From NCBI GenBank assembly GCA_016490735.1, contig JAEMWC010000100.1, forward strand, positions 415,001-479,000: 64,000 nucleotides of DNA, written 5' to 3'. Of this stretch, positions 24,501 to 32,281 are shown piece by piece. Source of the DNA: Pachyseris speciosa (lineage: Eukaryota > Cnidaria > Anthozoa > Scleractinia > Pachyseridae). The translations under genes were made by a program, and so were the position numbers. Position 1 is the stretch's first letter, and each line of letters opens with the position of its first letter. Under the pieces are notes generated by a model. The model was given only the letters and a program-made list of their open reading frames with translations. It was not told the origin of the DNA and made no database searches.

Positions 24501-26369
24501 TAAGCTGTTCCATCAATTATGTATTATAACGATAAAATGTATTATCCTTTGTCACACGATATAGTCACTTGTATCTTAAATGATAACATCGGGAGGTGAT
24601 ACACTTTAATCTTATTTCACCTACCACGATAACTAAAGGCGATGTTACACGAGCCGATTTTTAACGCAACAGTGTTCCAGTTGCGTTAAAAATCGATGTC
24701 GTGTAGCGTGGAGCACAGGTCGATTTACAACATGTTGCAGGTTTTTGAAAGCGATTGAAAAACTTTTAACGAAACATCGTCCCAGAATGCACTCATTGTC
24801 CGCCTTATTTGACGAGTGGAAGCCTGGGCTCAAGCGTTGCGCACAATGTTCCGTTAAAAATCGGCTCGTGTAACATCACCGTAATGACCAACACTTCTAA
24901 GATCTAAATCTAAATTGACAACCGTATCAATCTCCCATGCCGGATATATATGATACAGGAGTATGATCAGCAATCTTAGTTACAATAGTGACTAGCGTCA
25001 ATAATCCTTGAAATGTTTTAATGAGATAGGCCATTTTTAAATGTTAGTGGTAATAAGTTCCCTTCTTTACTATTTTAAAGGTTACAAAGGAATTAAAGAG
25101 CTTGAACAAGAAGATTGTGGAATGCACATGGGATTCTCAGAAAAATCAGTGGAAATTTCTCCGAGTCAGAGAAGACAAAAGTTTTCCTAATGGCTACCAT
25201 ACAGCAATGAGTAAGTATCTTTTGTCGCCCTATGATCCCTTGACATCAGTCGACCCTTTCGTAAACAAGGTTTTCTGAACTTTCAGAAAAGTCTGTTGGT
25301 TATTACGATATCGCCACTTATGCATGGTTGGCGCAAAATATACCATTTTGTAATGATCAGTTCCTGGTAAATAGTGGGTACATCTAGTCTTTTGTGGGGG
25401 CAAACGGCCATTTTAGGACGTAATTTGAAATTGTTATTTTGACTATTTGCCACAAAGGAATGGATCTACCCACAATTCACCAGGAACTGATCATTAGCAA
25501 AATGGCGTATTCAGGAATGTTGTTGATGCACATTTACCAACATACCGATTCACATTCACGGTCTACATTTCCATTCAAGATCGTTTAATACATGTACTTT
25601 CAAATTCATTCACATTCACTCAGCAACTCTTGTCCATTTAACAATTTCATATTGATTCAACAATTTTATTTCCATTCCACGCTGTCAAATTCATTCAAGA
25701 ACAAATTATTTCAACTTTCTTCTCATTCATTCAGCAGCCTCTGCGCCAACAGACGTGCATTACGTCACACGATAGTGTGGTTCCCAGAGCCCACGTTAAC
25801 GTGCGAAAACTTCGAAAATAAAAATGGCGAACGGCAGCCGAAGATTGTCTCAATGATTCTGACCAAAAAGGTTTTTTGAAATCAGGGAAATTCACCGACG
25901 ACACTGATGGGTGGCTGTAACTTCTGGTCGAGCAATAACAGTTCATTCCCTTTTTATGAAATCAATGTCTGACTTTCGGATGGAAAGGAATTTAGCCTCC
26001 AATAAAATTATGTTGGTGAATGCAAACAAAGTTCCTGAATTTTGCACCATTTTGCCAACCACACTTTTGGCCAATACACTGCCATACCAGACACAATAAG
26101 CTGCAGTAGCAGTAAGAGTACAGTCTTGCTACCTCAGCTCATGTGGCGTGATTAACCATTTACAGGAAATGTTACGTATTGCAGAAATCTCTACATAAAA
26201 GTTAAATAAATAACATTACTCCTGTCTGTTTTTCTCTGTTGTAGGTGTGTGCAAAAGCATACAGCAGCCTGTTACCAAGGAATGGCTTCTGGAAGTCATA
26301 GAAAAATACCGCTACAATCTCAGCCGACACAGGGATACCAATGCCGCGTCCACAAGTCACGGCGTGTAA
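935..26369 (+). CDS. RNGTT: mRNA capping enzyme (RNA 5'-triphosphatase + guanylyltransferase), 17 exons, 5' partial
   Basis: Nuclear bifunctional enzyme that removes the gamma phosphate from nascent RNA polymerase II transcripts and then transfers GMP to form the cap. Exons: 935-1044, 2501-2604, 3487-3575, 5224-5299, 7369-7399, 8909-9127, 15735-15838, 16571-16672, 17273-17408, 17860-17931, 19264-19344, 19673-19756, 21085-21153, 22426-22526, 23549-23615, 25081-25210, 26245-26369. All junctions are GT/AG and all phases match, giving 566 residues plus a missing start; human RNGTT is 597. The cysteine-phosphatase loop [10 protein letters not shown] (Cys about 105, Arg about 111 of the partial protein) marks the triphosphatase. 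The nucleotidyltransferase motifs follow in order: KADG (Lys about 274, the GMP-linked residue), DGLIF (about 417), LKWKP (about 437) and [12 protein letters not shown] (about 509). No stop or frameshift was seen, so it looks functional. The introns are large and full of transposons. Confidence 0.96.
1166..1488. mobile_element. MITE-like element between two poly-G tracts
   Basis: ATACGGGAGGCTC at the left faces GAGCCTCCCTGTAT at the right. The body repeats the motif TACCCCTTTTGTATACC loosely. G-homopolymer runs of about 11 and 17 bases flank the two sides. Confidence 0.5.
2291..2395. repeat. Palindromic MITE (about 42-bp arms)
   Basis: The left arm CATCTTTTCATATGAAAAT is repeated inverted at the right, so nearly the whole element folds into one hairpin. 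Confidence 0.7.
2501..2604 (+). CDS. RNGTT: RNGTT exon, triphosphatase core
   Basis: Begins [17 protein letters not shown] and ends in phase 2 at a GTTGGT donor, a weaker donor than usual. The residues match the conserved IDLTNT...YD segment of metazoan capping enzymes. Confidence 0.92.
2654..2879. mobile_element. MITE with GGGCTGTACTGTA ends
   Basis: GGGCTGTACTGTAAGTTACG recurs inverted and direct within 225 bp. It looks like a degenerate nonautonomous TIR element in an RNGTT intron. Confidence 0.5.
3244..3304. repeat. Near-perfect 61-bp hairpin
   Basis: TAGCCTACGCATAGCCGTAC pairs with the inverted sequence ending at 3304, with a CCCCCTCTGGGGG tip. It is a foldback MITE rather than a terminator: it lies inside an intron. 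Confidence 0.7.
3487..3575 (+). CDS. RNGTT: RNGTT exon, triphosphatase
   Basis: Encodes [15 protein letters not shown]...HPGELIG, leading into the catalytic loop. Donor GTAAG. Confidence 0.92.
3609..3675 (+). mobile_element. tRNA-derived SINE, 5' head
   Basis: The sequence GATGGTGCAGTGGTGAGAGC resembles a polymerase III A box region. AGTTAAATTCC, about 35 bp on, resembles a decayed B box. The matching SINE tail lies at 4551-4680; an insertion separates the two. Confidence 0.65.
3678..4546. mobile_element. DNA element inserted into the SINE
   Basis: Ends AGAGATTAAGATA (left) and TATCCTAATCTTTCT (right) are approximate inverted repeats. Subterminal GCGGTTTG/CAAACC motifs recur at both sides. 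It splits the SINE and itself contains the TTAA MITE at 4021-4427. Confidence 0.55.
4021..4427. mobile_element. Palindromic MITE flanked by TTAA
   Basis: TTAAAGGAGC at the left and GCTCCTTTAA at the right, with arms of about 190 bp. TTAA at both edges suits a piggyBac- or Kolobok-type target. A second family member lies at 45717-46879, sharing GCATTTATTCTTGTCTCTTT and TGACCCAAAATATCGTGACC. Confidence 0.8.
4551..4680 (+). mobile_element. tRNA-derived SINE, 3' tail
   Basis: CATATGGGTTGAGTTCATTG...TTTTCTCTGGGTACTCCAGG is, from memory, the typical body that follows the tRNA head in coral SINEs. It continues the head at 3609-3675. Confidence 0.55.
5224..5299 (+). CDS. RNGTT: RNGTT exon with phosphatase active site
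   Basis: Encodes [14 protein letters not shown], the HCx5R signature of cysteine-dependent phosphatases. Both catalytic Cys and Arg are present. Confidence 0.95.
6470..6573 (+). mobile_element. 3' end of a non-LTR element with (TTG)n tail
   Basis: CTTGGGTGAAATAAAGTGG is followed by about seven TTG units, a tail form typical of CR1/L2-like 3' ends. Confidence 0.45.
7369..7399 (+). CDS. RNGTT: RNGTT 31-bp microexon
   Basis: Encodes [11 protein letters not shown], matching the human SIEAAVATFAQ segment. It joins in phase on both sides. Confidence 0.88.
7765..7990 (+). mobile_element. 3' fragment of a CR1/L2-like LINE
   Basis: One frame reads [16 protein letters not shown], the usual C-terminus of this LINE class. 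A 3'UTR-like stretch and an (ATT)n tail at about 7969-7988 follow. Confidence 0.55.
8264..8639. mobile_element. MITE with GGTTGTTTGCCATTTA ends
   Basis: GGTTGTTTGCCATTTA (left) faces TAAATGGTAAACAACC (right). Several TTCCA/TGGAA-type inner repeats are present. An open frame of 122 codons across it is not a gene. Confidence 0.65.
8909..9127 (+). CDS. RNGTT: RNGTT exon, end of triphosphatase and acidic linker
   Basis: 73 codons in phase 0. It starts [15 protein letters not shown], then [12 protein letters not shown], then a charged linker that ends in a basic patch. This linker joins the two catalytic domains. Confidence 0.93.
10260..10273. repeat. Target-site duplication of the LINE, left copy
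   Basis: AAGTGTTCGACCGG, repeated exactly at 14907-14920 after the poly-A tail. Confidence 0.85.
10273..10503 (+). pseudogene. LINE ORF1, C-terminal part only
   Basis: About 75 codons open: [16 protein letters not shown], then [16 protein letters not shown]. This fits the C-terminal domain of L1-type ORF1 proteins (RNA-binding chaperone). The N-terminal coiled coil and RRM are absent because of 5' truncation. Confidence 0.65.
10745..14566 (+). pseudogene. LINE ORF2: endonuclease-reverse transcriptase with one premature stop
   Basis: The frame is open from 10745 and recognisable from about 10814 ([11 protein letters not shown]). AP-type endonuclease motifs follow: FLQETH, NIYAPN, GGDFN and KTDHSL. 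Reverse-transcriptase blocks come next: [45 protein letters not shown] and [12 protein letters not shown] at 14030-14032 interrupts the frame. The same frame then goes on through [18 protein letters not shown], a CCHC-type knuckle, to TAG at 14566. The total is about 1,250 codons, normal for the class. No clear ATG opens ORF2 (ATG at 10764 is in another frame), so the start is uncertain or frameshifted. Confidence 0.88.
14869..14908 (+). repeat. LINE poly-A tail
   Basis: A 40-base A run directly before the right target-site duplication. Confidence 0.95.
15345..15620 (+). mobile_element. Penelope-type terminal repeat remnant
   Basis: CTGACG at 15523 and CGTCAG at 15547-15552 enclose AAGGGCAAATGCTCGAAA. 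The layout CUGANGA / short stem / GAAA is hammerhead-like. TGGTTTATCAACTGAGTTGA upstream faces CAACTCCGTTGATAAACCA downstream. I know this combination from Penelope-like element ends in marine invertebrates; the ribozyme core here looks degenerate. Confidence 0.55.
15735..15838 (+). CDS. RNGTT: RNGTT exon, start of guanylyltransferase domain
   Basis: Encodes [15 protein letters not shown]...ICQNMCSWP. It aligns with the FLEGV...QQKCHQFCGW part of the human protein. It follows a 6.6-kb intron that hosts a LINE. Confidence 0.87.
15850..15887. repeat. (CAAA)n microsatellite
   Basis: About nine CAAA units, starting 11 bp after the 15735-15838 exon. Confidence 0.95.
16571..16672 (+). CDS. RNGTT: RNGTT exon with GMP-binding lysine
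   Basis: Encodes [12 protein letters not shown] and later [14 protein letters not shown] is nucleotidyltransferase motif I, where the covalent enzyme-GMP forms on Lys. Confidence 0.95.
16697..17141. repeat. Minisatellite, about 19-bp unit GGGGCTTATTAGACAGA
   Basis: A run of GGGGGAA units leads into more than 20 diverged copies of GGGGCTTATTAGACAGAG, ending about 130 bp before the 17273 exon. It fills an RNGTT intron. It is not a CRISPR: the units are contiguous with no unique spacers. Confidence 0.9.
17273..17408 (+). CDS. RNGTT: RNGTT exon, guanylyltransferase motif III region
   Basis: Encodes RYMMLI...[11 protein letters not shown] and ends VYDTLLEG. It matches the FMIDRDNSVF block of human RNGTT. 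Confidence 0.95.
17860..17931 (+). CDS. RNGTT: RNGTT exon
   Basis: 24 codons in phase 0: EMVLDRENG...[12 protein letters not shown]. Confidence 0.94.
18800..19007. mobile_element. MITE with 38-bp TIRs
   Basis: GGGCTGAGAGCATAACCGAC starts the left end. Its near-exact inverse ends at 19007 (GTCGATTATGCTCTCAGCCC). Both arms go on through AAATGACTTTTAGGGC. Confidence 0.85.
19264..19344 (+). CDS. RNGTT: RNGTT exon
   Basis: 27 codons in phase 0, including [10 protein letters not shown], matching the RLQCIEREI block in vertebrates. Confidence 0.93.
19673..19756 (+). CDS. RNGTT: RNGTT exon
   Basis: 28 codons in phase 0: [19 protein letters not shown]. Confidence 0.93.
20119..20145 (-). repeat. (CAA)n tract, probable LINE tail on - strand
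   Basis: On the - strand this reads TTATTCAATAAATTGTTGTT..., the form of a LINE 3' end with a TTG tail. Confidence 0.45.
20671..20950. mobile_element. MITE, GAGCGGTTTTCAA family
   Basis: GAGCGGTTTTCAAATGAG (left) faces CATTCAATTGAACACTGCTC (right). Inner CTTTGGTTTTG/CAAAACCA and TGATTGG motifs are shared with the copies at 22532 and 22764. Confidence 0.75.
21085..21153 (+). CDS. RNGTT: RNGTT exon with motif IV
   Basis: Encodes [20 protein letters not shown] is nucleotidyltransferase motif IV. Confidence 0.95.
21506..21598. repeat. (TAA)n microsatellite, about 90 bp
   Basis: An uninterrupted TAA/AAT run in an RNGTT intron. Confidence 0.97.
22426..22526 (+). CDS. RNGTT: RNGTT exon with motif V
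   Basis: Encodes [13 protein letters not shown] (motif V). A MITE copy begins only about 5 bp after this exon's donor site. Confidence 0.95.
22532..22763. mobile_element. MITE, GAGCGGTTTTCAA family, copy 2
   Basis: GAGCAGTTTTCAATAACTC opens it, and the right end TTTTACGACACCAAACACAT is the family's terminal motif. It abuts copy 3 and begins about 5 bp after an RNGTT exon. Confidence 0.7.
22764..23013. mobile_element. MITE, GAGCGGTTTTCAA family, copy 3
   Basis: GAGTAGTTTTCAATTGAGTG (left) faces CACTCAATTGGAAATCGCTC (right). It sits head to tail with copy 2. Confidence 0.8.
23069..23160. mobile_element. Fragment related to the MULE-like element at 42117
   Basis: CTCTCTCTTTTCCTCCC, GACCCTGGTTGAACCTG and ATCACGTGACC echo the TIR of the element at 42117-42822 in the same order. 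Confidence 0.5.
23549..23615 (+). CDS. RNGTT: RNGTT exon, OB-fold part
   Basis: Encodes [14 protein letters not shown], matching LLYVGGYERPFAQIK of vertebrates. Confidence 0.93.
23710..24122. mobile_element. Palindromic MITE flanked by TTAA
   Basis: TTAAAGGGAACCTCCACTCT (left) faces AGAGTGGAAGTCCCTTTAA (right). The arms continue through CTTACAACAAA and the CGCTAAATTGT region. Same TTAA target as the 4021 element, but a different sequence. Confidence 0.8.
24638..24880. mobile_element. MITE with GGCGATGTTACACGAGCCGA ends
   Basis: Terminal arms of about 29 bp: GGCGATGTTACACGAGCCGA versus TCGGCTCGTGTAACATCACC. Confidence 0.85.
25081..25210 (+). CDS. RNGTT: RNGTT exon with motif VI
   Basis: Encodes [18 protein letters not shown], nucleotidyltransferase motif VI in the OB fold. 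Confidence 0.95.
25338..25511. mobile_element. Short palindromic MITE
   Basis: ATGATCAGTTCCTGGTAAAT (left arm) faces ATTCACCAGGAACTGATCAT (right arm). It lies in the intron before the last RNGTT exon. Confidence 0.75.
26245..26369 (+). CDS. RNGTT: RNGTT terminal exon and stop
   Basis: Encodes [19 protein letters not shown] and a short polar tail ending SHGV, then TAA at 26367-26369. It lacks the proline-rich tail seen in vertebrates. Confidence 0.92.
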
Positions 26370-28458
26370 ATATAAATGCGTTAAAAACACGCTGGCATGT
26401 CTTTGAAAAACGTCAAATTCCATATTCTGAAACTGAAATTATAGAATTTTTAAAAACGCCAGTCAGTGAGATTGGATTTGCGATTTGCAAATTTCTAACT
26501 TGAAAACTTGGGAGAGACGTCCCTTCAGATTGGTTAGGAAAGATCGCACTGGTGTCCGAGTTGACTTCTTCGTGGGAAATTGAGTGAAATCGACGACGAT
26601 TACAAAGCTGGTGATGTTGTCGTTGTTTGCTTGCTGATCACAGAGGCCGAACGAAGCGCGCGTCGTGTTTTCGTGAAAAAGCGAGTGCAACCGACGGCTT
26701 TTTACGAAGCTGGTGATGTTATCGTGACAAACCGATGGCACCCGATTGGGCGTGCCTAATATATGTAAGCTTGGTTATATCAGAGATCGAACCAAGCCTA
26801 CTGAAGACGTCGGGTTCTCGTGAGATTTCGAGTACACCGAAGATTGGGTTAGCGAATGTGGTGTCTTCGTGAGAATGGGTTAAGTGCGTATTGGCTCACC
26901 GAAGAGGACGCTAACCTCGAAAGATAACAAAGACAGCCGCCTTGCGTTACCGGATATGTTAACCAGCTTCTAAAAGGGCGGGAAGCAGAGGAGGAACGTT
27001 TGTCAGGGGCTGGAGCAAAGCGAGAAAGGATGGTGGCTCGGCAGAAAAGATACGGGAAGTGCGAGTTTTTGAACCCCCTCTCCCCTACGATAATCACTAC
27101 TGGAGGAAACTATGTACAACATAACTCGCACCGTGAGAAGGGTTTGGACCAGCATCATGTAAAAAGAAAACAAAAAATACAACAGAGAATCGGGATGAAC
27201 TTGCACTGGTTAACAGCCGGTACTGGTATCACGGAAAAATCCCCGACAGGTTTCCATGAAAAATTATTCAAACAGTAAGGCCTTATTGAATATCTCTGTT
27301 GCATCGAAAGGGGTTTCGGCTTTCCTAGAAGACTTCCATTCAAACTTCCGCCGTATAGGTACTTAAAGAGTGAATGTTCAGGTGACTTTCATGTTGATGC
27401 ATTTTTAGTTATAAGCAAAATATTTTCATGCGCACAAGCTTTTAGATTAGTTTAAAATTTCGTTCACATGAACAAGGAACAAGAACCAAAGAAACTACCT
27501 TAGATCAGCTTTGCTGGGTCAAAACAGTTGGGTGTCCCGCTCTTGCCGAAAATCTGAAAGATATGAACGGAGAGCAAGCTTAAGCTGCGATTTTGCGATT
27601 ACAAGTGTATTATGTCCCTTTAGTTAGGCAGTTTGTTTAACTCGGAAATACCACCTGAGCTTTCCTGTATATAAGCGTAAGAGAAGGCTTTTTTGTTAAT
27701 GTTATTAACGTTTCTGGTTGAATCCTGGGCACAAGTTTAATTCCTTTTCATGAGCCTAACTCCCTTCTTCCTCAAGAAAATTATTCGACGCAGTACCGTA
27801 ATGAGATCAAGAATTCAAACTTAACACCAGATCATATTCTGCGTGGCACTGTGCTTTCAAAGTTCAGTGACTGGTCTTTTTATGCTTTTCTGTTTTCCTT
27901 GGAAACAACACCGATGCGCTATAGATCAGGATCGCTTCCTCTAATATTGGTCTTTTAATTGTTTTGATTGGCTGACAAAAAAAGATTATTAAATGGTTTT
28001 GGCGTCTTTAATAGAACGCAGAGTACCGTATTACAGCGGTTACCAGTCACACGCGCCCTCCAACGATTTTTCCTTTATCGAAAACTAAGTTTTGGTGGAC
28101 GTCAATCAAATACATCCATGACAATGACGGCGTTTCTTTTAAGCGAATGCAGAGCGAGCGGAGTTTCCAGAACCACTATTTCAGTGTCTATTGGAAAAGT
28201 ACTTGAGTTGCTCTTTCATCTTTACTTGACTCGTCGATAAAGTGTTCTGGTTGAAAACTGAGAAGTAAGCTTAAATCGTGTGAACTCTGCGCCATTTCGT
28301 TCGTCTCGCTCACGGGCAATGTTTTGAAGCTGCTAATTTACAAACAGTGCCGGATAACCTTTATTACAGAATGAAATACAAAAATTTGGGTATTTCAGTA
28401 CCTTTTTACTGTCCATCCCATTTGCCATAGTTCTGCTGAGGGTTTGCATTGCATACTC
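26370..28458. other. RNGTT 3' flank, no gene recognised
   Basis: The RNGTT 3'UTR must start here, but I see no clear AATAAA near the stop. Between about 26560 and 26880 there are three or four diverged repeats about 115 bp apart, each containing a variant of AGCTGGTGATGTTGTCGT followed by a CGTG motif. Open frames of up to 92 codons show no family features. Confidence 0.4.
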
Positions 28459-28461
28459 TTA

Positions 28462-28862
28462 GGGCCTGTTCACATGGAGGTGGGGGACCCCAGGCAGGTG
28501 AGGTCCCCCACATACCCGTGGTCCAAAAAAGCTAGCCTTCACATGCAACCCCGGGGTGCTGGGGTGAGGTTTAAAATGCTATCGCGTGGTCGCTAAGAAC
28601 GTATATTAACAAACGAATTCAGAGATAATTGCCCGGATGAACCTCACCCCACTTCACCTCCAGCATTCACATGGAGAAAACTCACCCCAGCTAAGCGGGT
28701 TACCCGCCCTGGCTGGCCGGGTAACCCGCCTCGGTGAGGTACCCCACCTCACATGTGAACGCTATCGAGAAAAAAAGAGAGATTGTATGGAGAGATTGGT
28801 AACCCCACCTAGGTGGGGGACCTCACCTGCCTGGGGTCCCCCACCTCCATGTGAACAGGCCC
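28462..28862. mobile_element. PIF/Harbinger-like MITE with TTA target duplication
   Basis: GGGCCTGTTCACATGGAGGT (left) and its exact inverse at the right, with about 50-bp TIRs that continue through GGGGGACCCCAGGCAGG. TTA at 28459-28461 and 28863-28865 is the duplicated target. A GGGCC...GTT terminus with a TWA target is typical of Tourist/Harbinger MITEs. A half copy lies at 48804-48932. Confidence 0.8.
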
Positions 28863-29230
28863 TTAGCCTGTCTCGTATGCAACCACGTTTGCAACTCGGG
28901 TTATCTTATAGCAAGGCGAATGACAAGAATTTCTGCGGCTAAAATAATCTGCATCCATAAAAAGCTAATAAAAAGTCGGCTCCACACAACGCGACTCATT
29001 TCAGAGGCCAACTTTTTCAGCTCCCTGATATCTTTTGTTTATTTGACTTTCTCTTCGGCGGATCGCTTACGGCTCCAGCTGTGTTTTCGTACAATCGAAA
29101 CGCCGCCTTCTTCAAACATTTTGCTCACAAAAAGTGTCTCTGCTATATGATTCAAAGACAGACGACGTTGTCTTATACATTAACCTTCCATCTTCAGATC
29201 TTAACGAAATTGGAAATGACTTTGTCATAA

Positions 29231-30086
29231 TAGGGAGTTTAAAGGCCCGTTTAAACGGTTTCAACATTTGACCAACATTCATTCAACAAAATTTGAACGA
29301 ATGTTGGGCAAACGTTTGAAGCAAAAACAAAGTTGTGTGGAGGCCGTTCAAACGGTTCTAACATTGCGCCAACAAAGGAAGCAACACTGAGAGAAATTCG
29401 ATTGGGAGGAACTAAGAACTAGAAATCAGACTCTCCCGTCCAGATTTTGCGGCCTGATGAGCATAAGATGAGCATGCGTGTGCCCTACAATTGTTGAACG
29501 GAGTGTTCAAACGGCTTCAACGCCATTCAACATTTTCGAGAACAAAGGTAAAGTTGAATCGATGTTGAAAGAAAGTTTAAACCGATTTAAATTTGATTCA
29601 ACACGCTCTCAACAAGCTTTCAACATTTTTTACGCTTTCAACAATGTTGGATGACCTGTTCAAACGCACCCGACATTTCGTTCAACAATGTGTTGAACGC
29701 ATGTTGAAGCCCTTTAAACGGGCCTTAAGAAACGAGGACGCGGACGTCAACGAGAACGTCACAAAACAATAGGTTTAATGATCAAAAACAATAGCTCTGC
29801 ACGTGCGTTTTACATTTTGGTACATTTCTTTACTGTCCTCTGCAAAACAACAACGTGAAATGACCAAATTTTAGGTTTTGGCGAGAACGTGTGCACATGA
29901 TGGCAAATTTTCTCTCTTTTTCTTTACTTTAACGCCCTTCATAGAAATTTATAGTTCCTGGATAGTTCGCCGACATTTTACAAGTTGAACAAATTGAAAT
30001 AATTACGAAAGTGTTACCAGAACGAGAATATATATTTTGATATGACGTTTTCGTTGCCGTCGCGTCCTACTTTCTTAAACTCCCTA
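29231..30086. mobile_element. TIR element (GGGAGTTTAAGAAACGA family), interrupted
   Basis: The left end GGGAGTTTAA is cut by the inner element, and AGAAACGAGGACGCGGACG resumes at 29729. The right end is TTTCTTAAACTCCC. Another copy lies at 57681-58394. Confidence 0.75.
29239..29728. mobile_element. TTAA-flanked MITE nested inside the 29231 element
   Basis: TTAAAGGCCCGTTTAAACGG (left) faces CCCTTTAAACGGGCCTTAA (right). The interior is rich in CAACATT/AATGTTG repeats. It splits the host element exactly at its TTAA. A duplicate lies at 49307-49808. Confidence 0.85.
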
Positions 30087-30094
30087 GTAACTGA

Positions 30095-30212
30095 TAGGCT
30101 GCGTAGCTAGCGGTATTGTGGGCACGCCGGAGGAGGCGGCTGAGCCGTTGAAAGCGAGCGGCGTAAGCCACGAGAAATACCGCCGGCCAGATAACCAGAG
30201 TAGCTCAGGGTT
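30095..30212. mobile_element. Small TIR element (GGCGGTATT family)
   Basis: GCTGCGTAGCTAGCGGTATT at the left and AATACCGCC toward the right. A related, inverted copy is at 43957-44092. Confidence 0.5.
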
Positions 30213-30595
30213 TTTGAATGGCCGCCCACTTTTATCACTTGAACTCAAAGAATAGTTAATGACAGGCCTGCACGGACTCCCCTCGTGGTTATTGGTTTCG
30301 ACGCTCTTTTGCCTTTGTTCAAATTTTTCCTCTAACTAGCATATCTTTGAGAGCTTTCTCCTTTATATGATATATATGGGAGGCTTTGTGTAGATTTTTT
30401 TCAGCAACGGCTGATTTTATTTTTATTAAAGCCCAGTTTTTTTAATTTGGAATATGTTGTCAGACATAAGTGTAAAGGTTAATTGATATTATTTAGTGTC
30501 TCAGCAGGACGGGCGTTTCGATTCTTAAAAATAAAAACGCATTGCACATAGCTCGTTACATGTCTTCATCTTCTTTGGAATTTTGTCTTTAAAAG

Positions 30596-30753
30596 GTTTT
30601 ATTCGTTACGAAACACGTGTAGATCAAGAGGTAGCTGTAAAGGAAGTTCCACAGGAGAAATTCCGTCTGTTTAAACGAGGAGAAAAGGATTACTCCTGTC
30701 AAAAGCTAAAAACCTGGATCAACATGCCGCCTTTCGGGTTTGTGTGGATGTAA
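30596..30753 (+). CDS. Probable terminal exon of an unidentified gene
   Basis: After the acceptor TCTTTAAAAG, two bases plus 51 codons are open to TAA (30751-30753). The peptide runs FIRYETRVDQEVAVKEVP, ... KFRLFKRGEKDYSCQKLK, ... TWINMPPFGFVWM. Its composition is globular and unlike the repeats around it. RNGTT has already ended at 26369, so this would be the end of a separate gene or an alternative last exon. I do not recognise the family, and I found no upstream exons I can support. Confidence 0.5.
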
Positions 30754-31068
30754 ATTTGCTTAAAATTATTCACACCAACCAAGCGCTTTCACCTCATCAC
30801 AGTTTGCGAGCCTGGAGAAAAGGGAAGGAAAGGAATGTTTGATCTGCTAGTACTAAATTAGTAAGGAACATGTAAACCAACTTTCCGGAATTGCGCTAGG
30901 CGCAACACGAAGAACGTTTGGGTTTATAGAGAAGTGCGGTAATTTCTGCCGGTGTGTACGAACAACTTAGTGGCGCTCATTTCCTTATGATCATCTAGTT
31001 GTTTTCATCGATTTCTGCAGCACGATTCGAGCTGTTGTTGAAGTCTTGAACCTTATAAGGACTTCCAA

Positions 31069-32281
31069 ACGGGTCGGTACAAAACGTGGACCCCCCTTCT
31101 GGACCCCATTCTGGACCCCCTTCTGGACCCCTCGATTTTTCTGTTGAAAAATAATAAAATGATATTTAACAGTCTTCGGTTTGGATTTCAACTTCGGCCG
31201 GTTCGTTGATATACAGACAGTATTACAGTAATCGCGAACATTACCACAGCCAGTTGCCATTTTCATCCCGAGAATTTTCTCGCAAAGGTTAGATAAACGT
31301 TAAAGATGCAAATTACTGTTCAGCTTTCAACTGGGTTTCGAAGAATATGAACCGAACTCAAAAACTATCTTTTTTTTCTGTTTGGATTAGAATAAGGCTA
31401 TGTCTACACTATACCGGATAGCTCTTGTGCCGGCACGAAAACCATATCGGATAGGGCTGTTGTTCACATTCAAAACGATGATTTCGGCACGGTTTTTTGC
31501 GTCGGAGCGATGCCGGGTCGCTGCCGTCTTGAAAGTGAATCGTCACATATCGGATAGGTTTTCGTGACACTTTCTGGAGTAGTGTGAACAGAGAATCGAA
31601 CCGAAACGGAAATCCACAACGAGGAGCAAGGATTGGATTATAGTGGCAAGATGGCGGCGGTTTTGGGCCACTGCCGTTCACACCAGGCTGGAGTATTTTT
31701 CACAACGGCATAAAATGCTATCCGGCATAGTGTAGACATAGCCTAAGCACTGCTAGTTAATGTTATCACTGCAGCAAAAAGGTGAGCAATGTTTTCTTCC
31801 ATGCTGGCAAAATATAGTCGAAAGCTTGCTCTGAAAATCCGCTGAATGATGGAATGAAATATGATCACTCTGGTTGCCTAGCACGTGACATAAATCTGCC
31901 CCGATAATAACTTTCACATTCTCCGAAAGCCTGTTGAAAGCTGAACAGTAATTTGCATATTTAACGTTTATCTAACCTTTGCGAGAAAATTCTAAAGTAT
32001 TTGGTATTCTAAAGTATTTGGTAACAACAACAAAAATCAGCAACGCAAATTCAGCGAAATTCAAAGCAAGTCTTTCTTGGGATGAAAATGGCAACTGGCT
32101 GTGGTAATGTTCGCGATTACTGTAATACTGTCTGTAACTATCAACGAACCGGCCGAAGTTGAAATCCAAACCGAAGACTGTTAAATATCATTTTATTATT
32201 TTTCAACAGAAAAATTGAGGGGTCCAGAAGGGGGTCCAGATGGGGGTCCAGAAGGGGGGTCCACGTTTTGTACCGACCCGT
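31069..32281. mobile_element. 1.2-kb foldback element with GGGGTCCAGAAG repeats in each arm
   Basis: ACGGGTCGGTACAAAACGTG opens the left arm and CACGTTTTGTACCGACCCGT closes the right. Each arm is about 250-350 bp and carries three or four copies of GGGGTCCAGAAGGG next to the terminus, then a shared block ending in the GCGAGAAAATTCT region. A TAA-flanked MITE (31396-31743) sits in the middle. No coding capacity is recognised. Confidence 0.75.
31396..31743. mobile_element. TAA-flanked MITE (GGCTATGTCTACACTA ends)
   Basis: GGCTATGTCTACACTATACC (left) faces CATAGTGTAGACATAGCC (right). TAA is duplicated at both edges, which fits PIF/Harbinger. It is nested in the spacer of the foldback element. 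Confidence 0.8.

Noticed and set aside
29452..29490. Hammerhead candidate (CTGATGAGCATAAGATGAGC)
   Set aside because: There is no GAAA at the right distance and no stem I; only the CTGATGA string matches by chance.
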